A DNA stretch of 64,000 bases, from NCBI GenBank assembly GCA_963692955.1, contig OY843587.1, positions 124,001-188,000 on the forward strand. Direction: 5' to 3'. This DNA is from UBA5158 sp963692955 (GTDB taxonomy: Bacteria > Pseudomonadota > Gammaproteobacteria > DSM-16500). Positions 1 through 8,202 of the stretch are shown here, one piece after another (position 1 is the stretch's first letter; each line of letters begins with the position of its first letter). The notes beneath the pieces were generated by a model. The model saw nothing but the letters and a program-made list of their open reading frames with translations, made no database searches and was not told the origin of the DNA. A program made the position numbers and the translations under genes.

Positions 1-622
1 TTAATTTCAGTTTCGCAATTCTATGTTTGACTTCGCCGGCTTTATTAAAAGAAATTTCGTGCCGCAACAAACCTTCACACAAAGGCTTATCGGCTTGCTT
101 CGCCGCAATCGACGCAGCGTCATCAAAAGGTCGTTCGACGGAACGCACTTTATTGATTTGCGTTTTTTCTTCGATAATTAATTTTTTACCTTTGACTTTG
201 AAATCCATAATCGAGGGCGATTCATTAGAATCAAGTATGTAATTACTTTTCGCCAAGTTCACGGAGATACTTTGTTTCAATGCGTGCATGTAGCCAAATT
301 GATGCGCGTATTCACTCAAATGCGTAAGTAACTTAAGCGCTTTATCCGGATCTAGTTGCATTTTTTTGGTAATGATTTCTTGCCAAATTAATTGTAAGTT
401 TTGATCGCCGCTGTCACTCTGCGCCGATTCGAATGGATGTTTTTTTAATAAATCCCCTAACGATTTGCCGTCGGCTAAGATGATGTCGGTGGTAATCCCA
501 CGATACCAATCAGGGCGGCATTTCGATAAATCACGGGTCGAGAAATCAAAAGAAAAAATGCGCGGATTTCGATAAAACGCCGGGGAATAAGCTTTGGAGG
601 CTTTCACGGGTTTTTTAGTCAT
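1..622 (-). CDS. Hypothetical protein, C-terminus beyond window edge
   Basis: An open frame starts at the ATG at 620-622 and runs without a stop for 207 codons to the left edge, so only the N-terminal part is visible. A good ribosome site (AGGAG, 4-5 bases before ATG) supports the start. The protein begins MTKKPVKASKAY, is rich in Lys, Asp and Ser, and shows no signal peptide or membrane segment, so it is probably cytoplasmic or a secreted effector-like protein. I do not recognise the family. A charged segment IIEEKTQINKVRSVERPFDD lies near residues 148-167. It is transcribed away from ddl's 3' end on the same strand, with a 133-base gap that holds a possible hairpin. Function unknown. Confidence 0.7.
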   Translation of the reverse strand, partial: MTKKPVKASKAYSPAFYRNPRIFSFDFSTRDLSKCRPDWYRGITTDIILADGKSLGDLLKKHPFESAQSDSGDQNLQLIWQEIITKKMQLDPDKALKLLTHLSEYAHQFGYMHALKQSISVNLAKSNYILDSNESPSIMDFKVKGKKLIIEEKTQINKVRSVERPFDDAASIAAKQADKPLCEGLLRHEISFNKAGEVKHRIAKLKL

Positions 623-700
623 AACACTCCTACCAAGTAGTTGTGTAAATGCGCCGTTAAAGTACCATTATACGCTGTTTTTACGCTGAAAATTCAGGGA

Positions 701-730
701 AAATAGCCTTTTTCCAGAAGCTGGCTATTT
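701..730 (-). terminator. Possible hairpin terminator downstream of ddl
   Basis: Eight-base complementary arms, AAATAGCC at 701-708 and GGCTATTT at 723-730, enclose a 14-base loop just past the ddl stop codon. The T-run on the minus strand is only the end of the stem itself, so termination would be weak. Confidence 0.35.
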
Positions 731-755
731 ATCATGGGGTTATAAATTCGTAGCT

Positions 756-1922
756 TTATGAAGAAGCTGTCTCCTGCGTTTCAGGTAGCAAGTATTCCCG
801 GCTCAACTGCGAATTTCTGCTATGCCGCGCAATCGCCAGCTCGACCAAATGCGTTAACAGTTCCGAATAGCTTATTCCAGAAACCGCCAATAATTTGGGA
901 TACATGCTAATCGCCGTGAAACCAGGAATGGTATTTATTTCATTAAAATAAATACGGTTAGTTTTCTTTTCTAAAAATAAATCCACGCGCGCCATGCCTT
1001 CGCACTCTAGCACCGCGAAAATAACTTTTGCTAAGGCTTGGATTTCATCGCGCACCGCGTCGGTAATGGGCGCGGGAATGATTAACTCCGCGCCGTCTTC
1101 ATCTAAATATTTTGATTCATACGAATAAAATTCATGCCCGTTTTGCGGACGGATTTCACCGATCACACTAACGATAGGTTCCGCGCCGTATTCTTTCGAC
1201 TCTAGTACCGACAATTCTAATTCCGTCGCGTCTATGCCTTGCTCGACTAAAATTTTTGTATCGTAGCGGAAGGCGTCCGCGATCGCGGCGGGCAGCTCAC
1301 GCGCGTTTTTAACGCGGTGCACGCCGACGCTGGAACCGGTGTTCGCGGGTTTCACAAATACGGGGTAAGTTAATTTAGTGTTAACTAAGTTAAGAAATTT
1401 TTCTGGATTATTCCGCCAATGACCTTGCTTGATGACTAAATACGGCGGCACTAATAATCCCGCGTTGGCGATTAACCGCTTAGAAACGTCTTTATCCATA
1501 CCGATCGCGGAAGATAAGACACCGCAACCCACGTATGGCACGTCGGCTAATTCTAAAAACCCTTGCACGGTACCGTCTTCACATAACACGCCGTGAATCA
1601 CCGGAAAGACTACGTCAAATAAACTTTCGGATTTTTTTAACTGCGCGGTGATATTTTCTAGCGGCGGCTTGCCAATCAAATCGGGGGTAAACAACATTTT
1701 TTCGCGGTCGTTGGTGAGCCGCAATGGTTCATCTAAACTTAAGTGATTGATGTCTTCACCTAAATACCACGCGCCTTGTTTATCGATGCCTATCGGTATC
1801 ACTTCATAACGGGTTCTATCGAGATTTTTAATGACATTCATCGCAGATCTTAAAGAAACTTCATGTTCCCCCGAGCGTCCGCCATACAACACGGCAACCC
1901 GAACTTTATTAGACTGTGTCAT
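756..1922 (-). CDS. ddl: D-alanine--D-alanine ligase
   Basis: ATP-dependent ligation of two D-alanines to make the dipeptide for peptidoglycan precursors, in the cytoplasm. The 388-residue protein has the family landmarks in order: GGRSGEHEVSLRSA near residues 14-27, CEDGTVQGFLELADVPYVG in the substrate-binding half, the ATP-grasp segment FVKPANTGSSVGV, and the C-terminal metal-binding EINTIPGFTAISMYPKL. Length fits the longer DdlA-type proteins (360-390 residues) rather than the roughly 305-residue DdlB type. The ATG follows AAGGGG with 6-base spacing. It is preceded on the same strand by a tiny lipoprotein gene 33 bases upstream and is probably cotranscribed with it. It is not in a division/cell-wall cluster, so it may be a stand-alone Ddl. 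The family is certain, the A/B subtype less so. Confidence 0.95.
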   Translation of the reverse strand: MTQSNKVRVAVLYGGRSGEHEVSLRSAMNVIKNLDRTRYEVIPIGIDKQGAWYLGEDINHLSLDEPLRLTNDREKMLFTPDLIGKPPLENITAQLKKSESLFDVVFPVIHGVLCEDGTVQGFLELADVPYVGCGVLSSAIGMDKDVSKRLIANAGLLVPPYLVIKQGHWRNNPEKFLNLVNTKLTYPVFVKPANTGSSVGVHRVKNARELPAAIADAFRYDTKILVEQGIDATELELSVLESKEYGAEPIVSVIGEIRPQNGHEFYSYESKYLDEDGAELIIPAPITDAVRDEIQALAKVIFAVLECEGMARVDLFLEKKTNRIYFNEINTIPGFTAISMYPKLLAVSGISYSELLTHLVELAIARHSRNSQLSREYLLPETQETASS

Positions 1923-1955
1923 TCATGCCCCTTAAAAAAATAACGAAACACACTG

Positions 1956-2123
1956 TTAATGTTTAATTTCGCCTTTATAATCATTTATCGGAGCTGAAGC
2001 AGTTTGAGCAGAACTTGCACTCATGTCCGACGACGCTGGTTTTGGCAGGGGTGGATTGGTTTCGCAACCCGCCAGCAGTAACATTATAACGCAAGCGCAT
2101 GAAATCAATGCCCTTTTTTTCAT
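1956..2123 (-). CDS. Small lipoprotein (55 aa)
   Basis: A short gene of 55 codons starting at ATG 2121-2123, preceded by GGAG at a usable distance. The product begins with a basic n-region (MKKRA), a hydrophobic core and the lipobox LAGC, giving lipidated Cys20 and a mature peptide of only 36 residues. The mature part is rich in Pro, Ser and Ala (ETNPPLPKPASS and so on) and ends GEIKH. This pattern is typical of small outer-membrane lipoproteins of unknown function. Residue +2 after Cys is Glu, not Asp, so an inner-membrane retention signal is absent and outer-membrane sorting is expected. It lies 33 bases upstream of ddl on the same strand. Confidence 0.75.
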   Translation of the reverse strand: MKKRALISCACVIMLLLAGCETNPPLPKPASSDMSASSAQTASAPINDYKGEIKH

Positions 2124-2167
2124 TTAAAGTTTACTCCATTATGGGTCGCGGCAACACTAACACGTTG

Positions 2168-2196
2168 ATTATGCTAAAGATGGGCCATGTTAACAA
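2168..2196 (-). promoter_or_regulatory. Predicted sigma70 promoter for lipoprotein-ddl
   Basis: On the minus strand, TTGTTA (2191-2196) and CATAAT (2168-2173) are separated by 17 bases and lie about 45 bases ahead of the lipoprotein start. Each box differs from consensus. Confidence 0.45.
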
Positions 2197-2239
2197 CTTG
2201 ATATAATTTATGCAAAATATTCTTAAGTGCTCTTATAGT

Positions 2240-2268
2240 TTGACAATTGGCCCCAAAATGAATAATAA
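2240..2268 (+). promoter_or_regulatory. Predicted sigma70 promoter for L,D-transpeptidase genes
   Basis: A perfect -35 box TTGACA (2240-2245) is followed after 17 bases by TAATAA (2263-2268). This leaves a leader of about 80 bases before the start at 2358. It would drive the two transpeptidase genes. Confidence 0.55.
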
Positions 2269-2357
2269 TGGCGCAGCAAAACAGCAATATCCTACACCAC
2301 TCATAGTCAATATCTGCTTCTTTCCATATCACTTTTTAATTAATTGAAGATAATAAA

Positions 2358-3089
2358 ATGAAACTTAAACAACTATTATTTTGTCTTGCTCTCACCGTCA
2401 TCGTGGGATTTGGCCCATTTGATTTTTTCTCAAATGTATTTTCACGCCCGGTCGACGGCTCAGAACCCACACCGATGTCCGCCGCGAATGGCGCAGGTTG
2501 GGTAAATCAAGAAGTCAGATACATCAGTTCGCAAGCTAATAATATAGATTTGAAAGTATTACGCACCAGCCTAACCGCTTACATGACCGCGCGTCATAAA
2601 GGCTTAGACAGCAAACAAATGTTAACTATTATTGATTATTCAAAACCTTCTTCTGAAAAGCGTTTATGGGTTGTGGACCTGCGCACCAACAAAGTGTTAT
2701 TCAACACTTACGTCACCCACGGAAAAAATAGCGGTAATTTGATGGCGACGTCTTTTTCCAACACGCCCGGCAGTTTAAAATCCAGCATCGGCGTATTCCT
2801 CACTGACCAACCCTACGTCGGCAACAACGGCTACTCACTGCGTTTATCCGGTTTAGAGCATGGTATTAATGACAATGCGTTTAACCGCGACATCGTCGTG
2901 CATGGCGCTTGGTATGCCACGCCTGACGTCGCTAGACAATATGGCCAGCTAGGCCGTAGTTGGGGTTGCCCAGCCGTAAGCGAACGTGAAGCCGCGCCAT
3001 TGATTAATACCATAAAAAATTCAACATTAGTCGTGGTATACTACCCCGATAGAAATTGGCTAAACAATTCGACTTTTTTAGCCGGTTAA
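2358..3089 (+). CDS. Murein L,D-transpeptidase catalytic-domain protein
   Basis: A predicted periplasmic enzyme that cross-links or remodels peptidoglycan through an active-site cysteine. The 243-residue protein has an N-terminal signal segment (KLKQLLFCLALTVIVGFG) and a C-terminal catalytic domain. Its hallmark is the pair IVVHGAWY (His near 182) and GRSWGCPAVS (Cys204), the pattern of the YkuD-like PF13645 subfamily. The segment WVVDLRTNKVLFNTYVTHG is the usual first strand-loop of the fold. The next gene, 11-20 bases downstream, is a second L,D-transpeptidase of a different subfamily, so the pair probably forms one transcript. L,D-transpeptidases make 3-3 cross-links or attach lipoproteins to murein; which applies here cannot be read from sequence. 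Confidence 0.88.
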   Translation: MKLKQLLFCLALTVIVGFGPFDFFSNVFSRPVDGSEPTPMSAANGAGWVNQEVRYISSQANNIDLKVLRTSLTAYMTARHKGLDSKQMLTIIDYSKPSSEKRLWVVDLRTNKVLFNTYVTHGKNSGNLMATSFSNTPGSLKSSIGVFLTDQPYVGNNGYSLRLSGLEHGINDNAFNRDIVVHGAWYATPDVARQYGQLGRSWGCPAVSEREAAPLINTIKNSTLVVVYYPDRNWLNNSTFLAG

Positions 3090-3108
3090 CAAGGACAATT
3101 TGTACAAT

Positions 3109-4032
3109 ATGAATATTCATTCCATTGCGCGTGCCACACGCGCATTATGCTTAGCTTTTACTATTTTTACCGCACCTGCTTACGCCACCACCTACGTCAT
3201 GCCCGAACCAGGCAGCGCGTTGCTTGGCACAGTGGAATATAAAGAATCCGCGCCTGGCGATACGTTACTCGCGATCGCGCAAAAAAATGATTTAGGCGTG
3301 AATGCGATTGAAGGCGCGAACCGCGGGATCCCCGCGCAAGCCATGTTGCGCGACGGTACGCATGTGCAAATTCCTAGTTCGTATTTATTGCCGCCGATTC
3401 AACGCACCGGTATCGTGATTAATTTACCGGAAATGCGCATGTATTATTACGTTACCGATAAGACTGTGAAAACTTACCCCATCGGCATCGGCCGCGTCGG
3501 CAAAACGATTCCGCTGACCCGTACTATCGTGATGCGCAAAGTGAAAAATCCCGTCTGGATCCCACCTGAAGATATCCGCGCGTTCAACGAACAACAAGGC
3601 GTGGTCTTACCGCGCATTATGCCGGCGGGCCCGGATAATCCGTTAGGCCCGTACGCGATTTATTTGAATTTGCCGACGTATTTAATTCACAGTACGATTT
3701 TTCCCGACAGCATCGGCACCCGCGCGAGCTTTGGTTGTATCCGTATGCATGAAAGCGATATTTTAGATTTTTATCCGATTATCGAAGCGGGCACCGAAGT
3801 CACTATCGTCGATATGCCGACGAAAGTAGGCTGGCAAGGAAAAACCTTATTGCTGGAAGCGCATGCGCCGTTGGAAGAACGTAGCTCCGAATACAGCGCG
3901 TCTTATCCCGGCATGGTGAATAGCATTAATTACGCGATCAGCGCGCATCCCACGTTTGTAGATTGGCAATTAGTCGATGATCTGTCGCAAATACGCGATG
4001 GATTACCGCACGACATTGGTTTTAGATTATAA
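3109..4032 (+). CDS. L,D-transpeptidase, ErfK/YbiS/YnhG type with LysM-like region
   Basis: A periplasmic L,D-transpeptidase of about 307 residues. I choose the ATG at 3109; a TTG at 3100 is an alternative closer to the AAGGA at 3091. An N-terminal signal peptide ends in APAYA-T. A LysM-like peptidoglycan-binding stretch follows (residues ~45-90, PGDTLLAIAQKND...GTHVQIPS), then the YkuD catalytic domain with HSTIFPDSIG and SFGCIRMHE (Cys210). Domain order matches YbiS/ErfK enzymes that attach Braun-type lipoprotein or form 3-3 cross-links. Its last codons overlap the convergent deoB gene by 6 bases: TTATAA at 4027-4032 supplies the stop codon for both genes. Confidence 0.9.
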   Translation: MNIHSIARATRALCLAFTIFTAPAYATTYVMPEPGSALLGTVEYKESAPGDTLLAIAQKNDLGVNAIEGANRGIPAQAMLRDGTHVQIPSSYLLPPIQRTGIVINLPEMRMYYYVTDKTVKTYPIGIGRVGKTIPLTRTIVMRKVKNPVWIPPEDIRAFNEQQGVVLPRIMPAGPDNPLGPYAIYLNLPTYLIHSTIFPDSIGTRASFGCIRMHESDILDFYPIIEAGTEVTIVDMPTKVGWQGKTLLLEAHAPLEERSSEYSASYPGMVNSINYAISAHPTFVDWQLVDDLSQIRDGLPHDIGFRL

Positions 4033-5244
4033 AAATGCTTGGCCGCGTTTTAATTTTGGAATCCCTAAATGCTTGGCGATGGTCTGGCCTATATCGGCGA
4101 AAGTTTCCCGCTTACCGATAGGGCCGGCTTTCACCTTGGGACCAAACGCTAAAATCGGAATGTGTTCGCGAGTATGGTCGGACCCCGGACGCGTCGGATC
4201 GCAGCCGTGATCGGCGGTGATAATCGCTATGTCATCCGGCTGCATTAAATTTTCAAATTCAGGCAAACGCGCGTCTAACTCTTCTAACGCTTTCGCATAA
4301 CCAATCACATCGCGTCGATGGCCGTACAACATATCAAAATCCACTAAATTCACGAACACTAAACTGCCGTCCGGCGCGATTTTCGTTTCTGCTAATAACG
4401 CGTCGAACAAGGCCATGTTGCCGTCGGCTTTCACACTTTTGCTAATGCCTTGGTGCGCGTAAATATCCGCGACTTTGCCGATGCCAATCACTTCGCGGCC
4501 GGCGTCGAACAAATCGTCTAACAAAGTTTTTTCCGGCGGCGGGATCGAATAATCGCGGCGGTTGCCGGTACGTTTAAATTTATCGGGTGAGCCTAAGAAC
4601 GGGCGGGCGATGACGCGGCCAATATTATATTCATTCACCAGATCGCGCGCGATTTCGCAAATTTCATAAAGACGCAGCAAGCCAAATGTTTCTTCATGCG
4701 CCGCGATTTGAAAAACACTATCACCCGACGTGTAAACAATCGGTTTGCCGCTGCGTTGATGTTCTTTGCCTAAATCGATAATAATTTCCGTGCCCGACGC
4801 GTGACGGTTACCTAAAATTCCCGGCAACTTCGCGCGCTTCACGAATTCATCCACTAATTTTTGCGGGAAACTCGGATAGTCAGGCGGAAAATAGCCCCAA
4901 TCAAACATCACCGGCACACCAGCGATTTCCCAGTGACCGCTAGGCGTGTCTTTGCCTTTGCTTTGTTCCACCGCGCAGCCATACGCGCCGGTCGGCTCTT
5001 CATTAGCTTCTAAACCAAGGATCGGATGGCCTTGGCTAATAACCGCGGCGCCGTTCAAACCAAAGCGCGTCATGTTCGGCAAATGCAGTGGGCCGCGGCG
5101 CACGCCTAAACGGTCGGCTTTGCGCGCGTCACAGACTTCCGCGATATGTCGTAACGTATCCGCGCCAACGTCACCATAATCGCCCGCGTCGGCGCTGGCG
5201 CCGATACCAAATGAATCCAGTAAAATAATAAAAGCACGCGGCAT
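4027..5244 (-). CDS. deoB: Phosphopentomutase
   Basis: Interconverts (deoxy)ribose-1-phosphate and (deoxy)ribose-5-phosphate, linking nucleoside phosphorolysis to the pentose phosphate pathway. The 405-residue protein is full length and has alkaline-phosphatase-superfamily metal motifs: IILLDSFGIGASADAGDYGD at the N-terminus, the phosphothreonine loop GKDTPSGHWEIAG, and ITADHGCDPTRPGSDHTREH near the C-terminus. It is the last gene of a minus-strand run PNP-deoC-MFS-deoB, with only 13 bases between it and the MFS gene, so the four are probably one nucleoside-salvage transcript. Its 3' end overlaps the convergent L,D-transpeptidase gene. Confidence 0.96.
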   Translation of the reverse strand: MPRAFIILLDSFGIGASADAGDYGDVGADTLRHIAEVCDARKADRLGVRRGPLHLPNMTRFGLNGAAVISQGHPILGLEANEEPTGAYGCAVEQSKGKDTPSGHWEIAGVPVMFDWGYFPPDYPSFPQKLVDEFVKRAKLPGILGNRHASGTEIIIDLGKEHQRSGKPIVYTSGDSVFQIAAHEETFGLLRLYEICEIARDLVNEYNIGRVIARPFLGSPDKFKRTGNRRDYSIPPPEKTLLDDLFDAGREVIGIGKVADIYAHQGISKSVKADGNMALFDALLAETKIAPDGSLVFVNLVDFDMLYGHRRDVIGYAKALEELDARLPEFENLMQPDDIAIITADHGCDPTRPGSDHTREHIPILAFGPKVKAGPIGKRETFADIGQTIAKHLGIPKLKRGQAFL

Positions 5245-5257
5245 ATGGAATCCTAAA

Positions 5258-6538
5258 TTATACTTGCGACTCGCAATACGTTTCGCGGATCAAAAACGCG
5301 ATGACTAAACCAATCACGAAACCGATCGGCATAATCCACATCGCGGTGTTGAAATCATGCAGGGAATAAACCGGCGTGTCGTTGACAATGGCTTTATCCC
5401 AATGCCATTCCAACAGCCAGCCAAACAAAGGATCGAAAATCATGCCGCTAGTCATAATCGTCACGGACGCGACACTCACCGCCGTGCCGGTCAACACGAT
5501 GGGATTTAATTCCGCGATGGTCGGGTACGTTAACACTTGCGAACTCGTCGCAAAGCCAATCAGGAAAAATAAAAACATCAGCGCCGACAACGATAAATGC
5601 GGTGCGTACATTAACATAATCATCACGATGAAAGAAAATATCGCGCCTAAAATCATCGGCAAACACCGTCTACCGATATGATCTGAAAACCAACCGAACG
5701 CCGGCGAGCCAAAAATAATTCCGACGAATAACATGCTAGTCGCGTACGACGCTTCGACTTGGCTTAAGCCATGCGCTCGCACTAAATAGCGTATGCCCCA
5801 CAAACCACCCAGCAAAAAGACCGGTAAATTTAATAACGACGTGTAGACGCCGCCTAACCAATTATTGGGATTCAATAAAACTAATTTGATGCAGCGCCAA
5901 AAGCCCAGCGTTTTTAGATGCGTGCGGTCTGCTTTGGCATGGTCGGTATCGCTAGGCGGCCGGTCTTTGACGAAACAGAATATAATAATGCCGATTAAAA
6001 TACCCAGTGACGCATCGAATAAAATCGCTTTGCGCCAACCGACTAATTGCGTCAAAAACACCATCGGACTTTGCGCGACGAAACCGCCTAACATCGCCAT
6101 GGTGACGACGATGCCGGTCACTAACGCCATGCGGCTAGGCGGGAACCAACGCGACGCGAGCCGGATACAACTTAAAAAACAAAACGATGCGCCCAACCCC
6201 ACGACTAAGCGGCCGCTGGCGGCGAGCCACAGATTTTCCGCGAGCGCGAAAATGAAAGTACCAATAGTACAAATCGTCACGGCGAATAATAATAATTTTT
6301 TTGTGGAAAAACGGTCGAGCAGCATGCCAGCGGGGAAGAGAAAAATAACATTCCCCCAAAAGTACATAGAGGCCAAACCGCCCAAGCCCGTCGCGTCTAA
6401 ATTAAACGCCTGCATCAATTGGGTATTGATGGCGTTGGGCATGATTAATTGAATGAATTCGTAAAAGAAGAAAAGCGCGGCTACTAAAGTCACCGCCCAA
6501 GCTAAAGCCCCATGCTGGGATGTCTTTGATCTACTCAT
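5258..6538 (-). CDS. MFS transporter, possibly for nucleosides or pentoses
   Basis: A major facilitator superfamily permease of about 426 residues with 12 predicted membrane segments. The signature loop after helix 2, GMLLDRFSTKK, and its counterpart in the second half, GWFSDHIGRR, are both present. I prefer the ATG at 6536-6538, which has GGAAAG just before it; an in-frame ATG nine codons upstream lacks a ribosome site. It lies between deoC and deoB, so uptake of nucleosides, deoxyribose or a related compound is a reasonable guess. This is inference from context, since MFS substrate cannot be read from sequence. Related Legionella transporters (Pht family) carry amino acids or nucleosides. 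Confidence 0.85.
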   Translation of the reverse strand: MSRSKTSQHGALAWAVTLVAALFFFYEFIQLIMPNAINTQLMQAFNLDATGLGGLASMYFWGNVIFLFPAGMLLDRFSTKKLLLFAVTICTIGTFIFALAENLWLAASGRLVVGLGASFCFLSCIRLASRWFPPSRMALVTGIVVTMAMLGGFVAQSPMVFLTQLVGWRKAILFDASLGILIGIIIFCFVKDRPPSDTDHAKADRTHLKTLGFWRCIKLVLLNPNNWLGGVYTSLLNLPVFLLGGLWGIRYLVRAHGLSQVEASYATSMLFVGIIFGSPAFGWFSDHIGRRCLPMILGAIFSFIVMIMLMYAPHLSLSALMFLFFLIGFATSSQVLTYPTIAELNPIVLTGTAVSVASVTIMTSGMIFDPLFGWLLEWHWDKAIVNDTPVYSLHDFNTAMWIMPIGFVIGLVIAFLIRETYCESQV

Positions 6539-6621
6539 GCTTTCCGCTTTCCTCGGTCGCGCCATCTAGTTTTAAAAGCTATTTTTAAGAGTCGCTGCCA
6601 AGGTTAACATATTTTGGACTA

Positions 6622-7359
6622 TTATTGGAGAGGGGATGTGCTGGTCGAGGCGATTATCGCATCAAATAATTGACTCGCGCCGATACGGAAAGTGGCCGGG
6701 CTGACCCACGCCGCGCCCATGATGTCGGCCGCTAAAGTCAAATAAGATGCCGCTTGCTCTAGGCTGCGCACCCCGCCTGAGACTTTGAAGCCGACGGATT
6801 TTTGTGTGGCTTTAATCGTTCGCAAAATTATTTCCGCGGCTTCCAGGGTCGCGCCCACGCTGATTTTTCCCGTGGAAGTTTTTACAAAATCCGCGCCCGC
6901 GGCGATGACGAGCTCTGTCACTTCCGCAATGCGCGCCGCCGGCAGAGCGCCGGTTTCTAAAATAACTTTTAGCAATACCGTCGAACCGCAGGTTATTTTG
7001 CACTGGCGGATGAAATCCTGCGCGTCAGTTATCGCGCCTAATAAAAAAGCACGATACGGAAATACTACGTCAATTTCTTGCGCGCCTTGCGCGATAGAAT
7101 TTTTGATGTCGGCGACAACCTCGGCGAGCGCGCCGTTACCTTCGGGAAAATTCGCGACCGCGGCGCATTTAATCGAGGTAGCGTGTAAACGCGCGCAAAC
7201 CGTTTCGATAAAACGCGGGTAAACGCAAACGGCCGCCACACTCACGGGAGCGGCTAACGCTTTAGCGCAAAGTGCCGCGATTTGTTCCGGCGTATCGCTA
7301 GCGGCGAGGCTCGTTAAATCAATTAACGTTAAAAGTCGCAACGGCTCAAGTGCTGGCAA
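6622..7359 (-). CDS. deoC: Deoxyribose-phosphate aldolase, TTG start
   Basis: Cleaves 2-deoxyribose-5-phosphate to glyceraldehyde-3-phosphate and acetaldehyde by a Schiff-base mechanism. In the 245-residue TIM-barrel protein the Schiff-base lysine is K160 (FVKTSTGKISVGAT), with the second catalytic lysine K192 (GFKVSGGVRS) and D97 (EIDVVFPY). The start is a TTG at 7357-7359 with AGGAG six bases upstream; no early ATG exists. It overlaps the end of the PNP gene by 14 bases, which suggests translational coupling. Together with PNP and DeoB it makes a complete deoxynucleoside breakdown route. Its product glyceraldehyde-3-P is a substrate of Gap and Tkt, encoded nearby. Confidence 0.95.
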   Translation of the reverse strand: MPALEPLRLLTLIDLTSLAASDTPEQIAALCAKALAAPVSVAAVCVYPRFIETVCARLHATSIKCAAVANFPEGNGALAEVVADIKNSIAQGAQEIDVVFPYRAFLLGAITDAQDFIRQCKITCGSTVLLKVILETGALPAARIAEVTELVIAAGADFVKTSTGKISVGATLEAAEIILRTIKATQKSVGFKVSGGVRSLEQAASYLTLAADIMGAAWVSPATFRIGASQLFDAIIASTSTSPLQ

Positions 7360-8182
7360 TTTCAGCTCCTATCGCCGCGACGAATTCCGGCAACAGTTTA
7401 ACGATGTGGCGCGCGCCGATTTCGCCGTATTGCAGCGTGGCTTCATGCGTGAGTTTTTCTTCGCTTAAGCCTTCGGCGAGATTGGTCACGACGGTGATCG
7501 CGACGACTTTCATGCCGGCGTGTCGCGCGACGATCACTTCCGGCACGACCGACATGCCGACCACGTCCGCGCCTAACACTTGAAAAGAGCGGATTTCCGC
7601 CGGCGTTTCAAACGAAGGGCCTAACGTCGCGATGTAAATGCCTTCATAAAAATCGATACCTAACTTGTCAGCGCATTCGAATAATAAATCCCGCAAGTCG
7701 CTGTCATAAGCATTGGCCATACTGAGAAAACGCGGGCCGATCGATTCGTCATTGGGACCGACCAACGGATTGCCAGCCAAGTGGTTGATATGGTCGGTGA
7801 TCACCATCAAGGATCCCGGCTGAACTTCCGGGTGCAGCGAGCCGACCGCGGCGGTAATAATTAAATGATGCGCGCCAAGTTGTCGGACGACTCTGATCAA
7901 CGTCGCGACCGATTCATACGGCACGCCTTCATATAAATGTAAGCGGCCCTTTAAACACGCCACCGGAATGCCATTTAAATAACCTAACACTAACAGCGAC
8001 GCGTGACCTGGCACGCCCGTAGTGCCGCCTAAGCCGAAGGCTTGATAAGGAATCGTGATGGCATCGGTGAGTTGATCTGACAAATTCGTCATGCCTGATC
8101 CTAAAATCATACCGATTTTAGGATAAAAATTCGGCGCGTATTTGCGGATCACCGCCATCGCTTCATCTAAATTTTTTGTCAT
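7346..8182 (-). CDS. Purine nucleoside phosphorylase (class II, trimeric type)
   Basis: Phosphorolysis of purine (deoxy)nucleosides to free base and (deoxy)ribose-1-phosphate. The 278-residue length and motifs fit the mammalian-like or XapA/PunA class rather than the hexameric DeoD class: MILGSGMTNL near residues 25-34 (phosphate-binding Ser), VPGHAS near 58-62, GRLHLYEGVPYE at 79-90, and GPSFETPAEIR followed by GMSVVPEVIVARHAGM. The start ATG has AGGAG with seven-base spacing. It is the first gene of the PNP-deoC-MFS-deoB run. A separate promoter was not resolved in the 20 bases upstream, so transcription may come from the genes before it. Confidence 0.93.
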   Translation of the reverse strand: MTKNLDEAMAVIRKYAPNFYPKIGMILGSGMTNLSDQLTDAITIPYQAFGLGGTTGVPGHASLLVLGYLNGIPVACLKGRLHLYEGVPYESVATLIRVVRQLGAHHLIITAAVGSLHPEVQPGSLMVITDHINHLAGNPLVGPNDESIGPRFLSMANAYDSDLRDLLFECADKLGIDFYEGIYIATLGPSFETPAEIRSFQVLGADVVGMSVVPEVIVARHAGMKVVAITVVTNLAEGLSEEKLTHEATLQYGEIGARHIVKLLPEFVAAIGAEIAST

Positions 8183-8202
8183 ACCGCACTCCTAAATAAT
8201 AA

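Noticed and set aside
5865..6452. 195-codon open frame opposite the MFS gene
   Set aside because: The minus-strand frame encodes a full 12-helix transporter; the opposite frame has no family features.
6785..7222. 145-codon open frame opposite deoC
   Set aside because: Its translation is low-complexity Ser/Ala/Thr typical of antisense shadows in GCG-rich genes.
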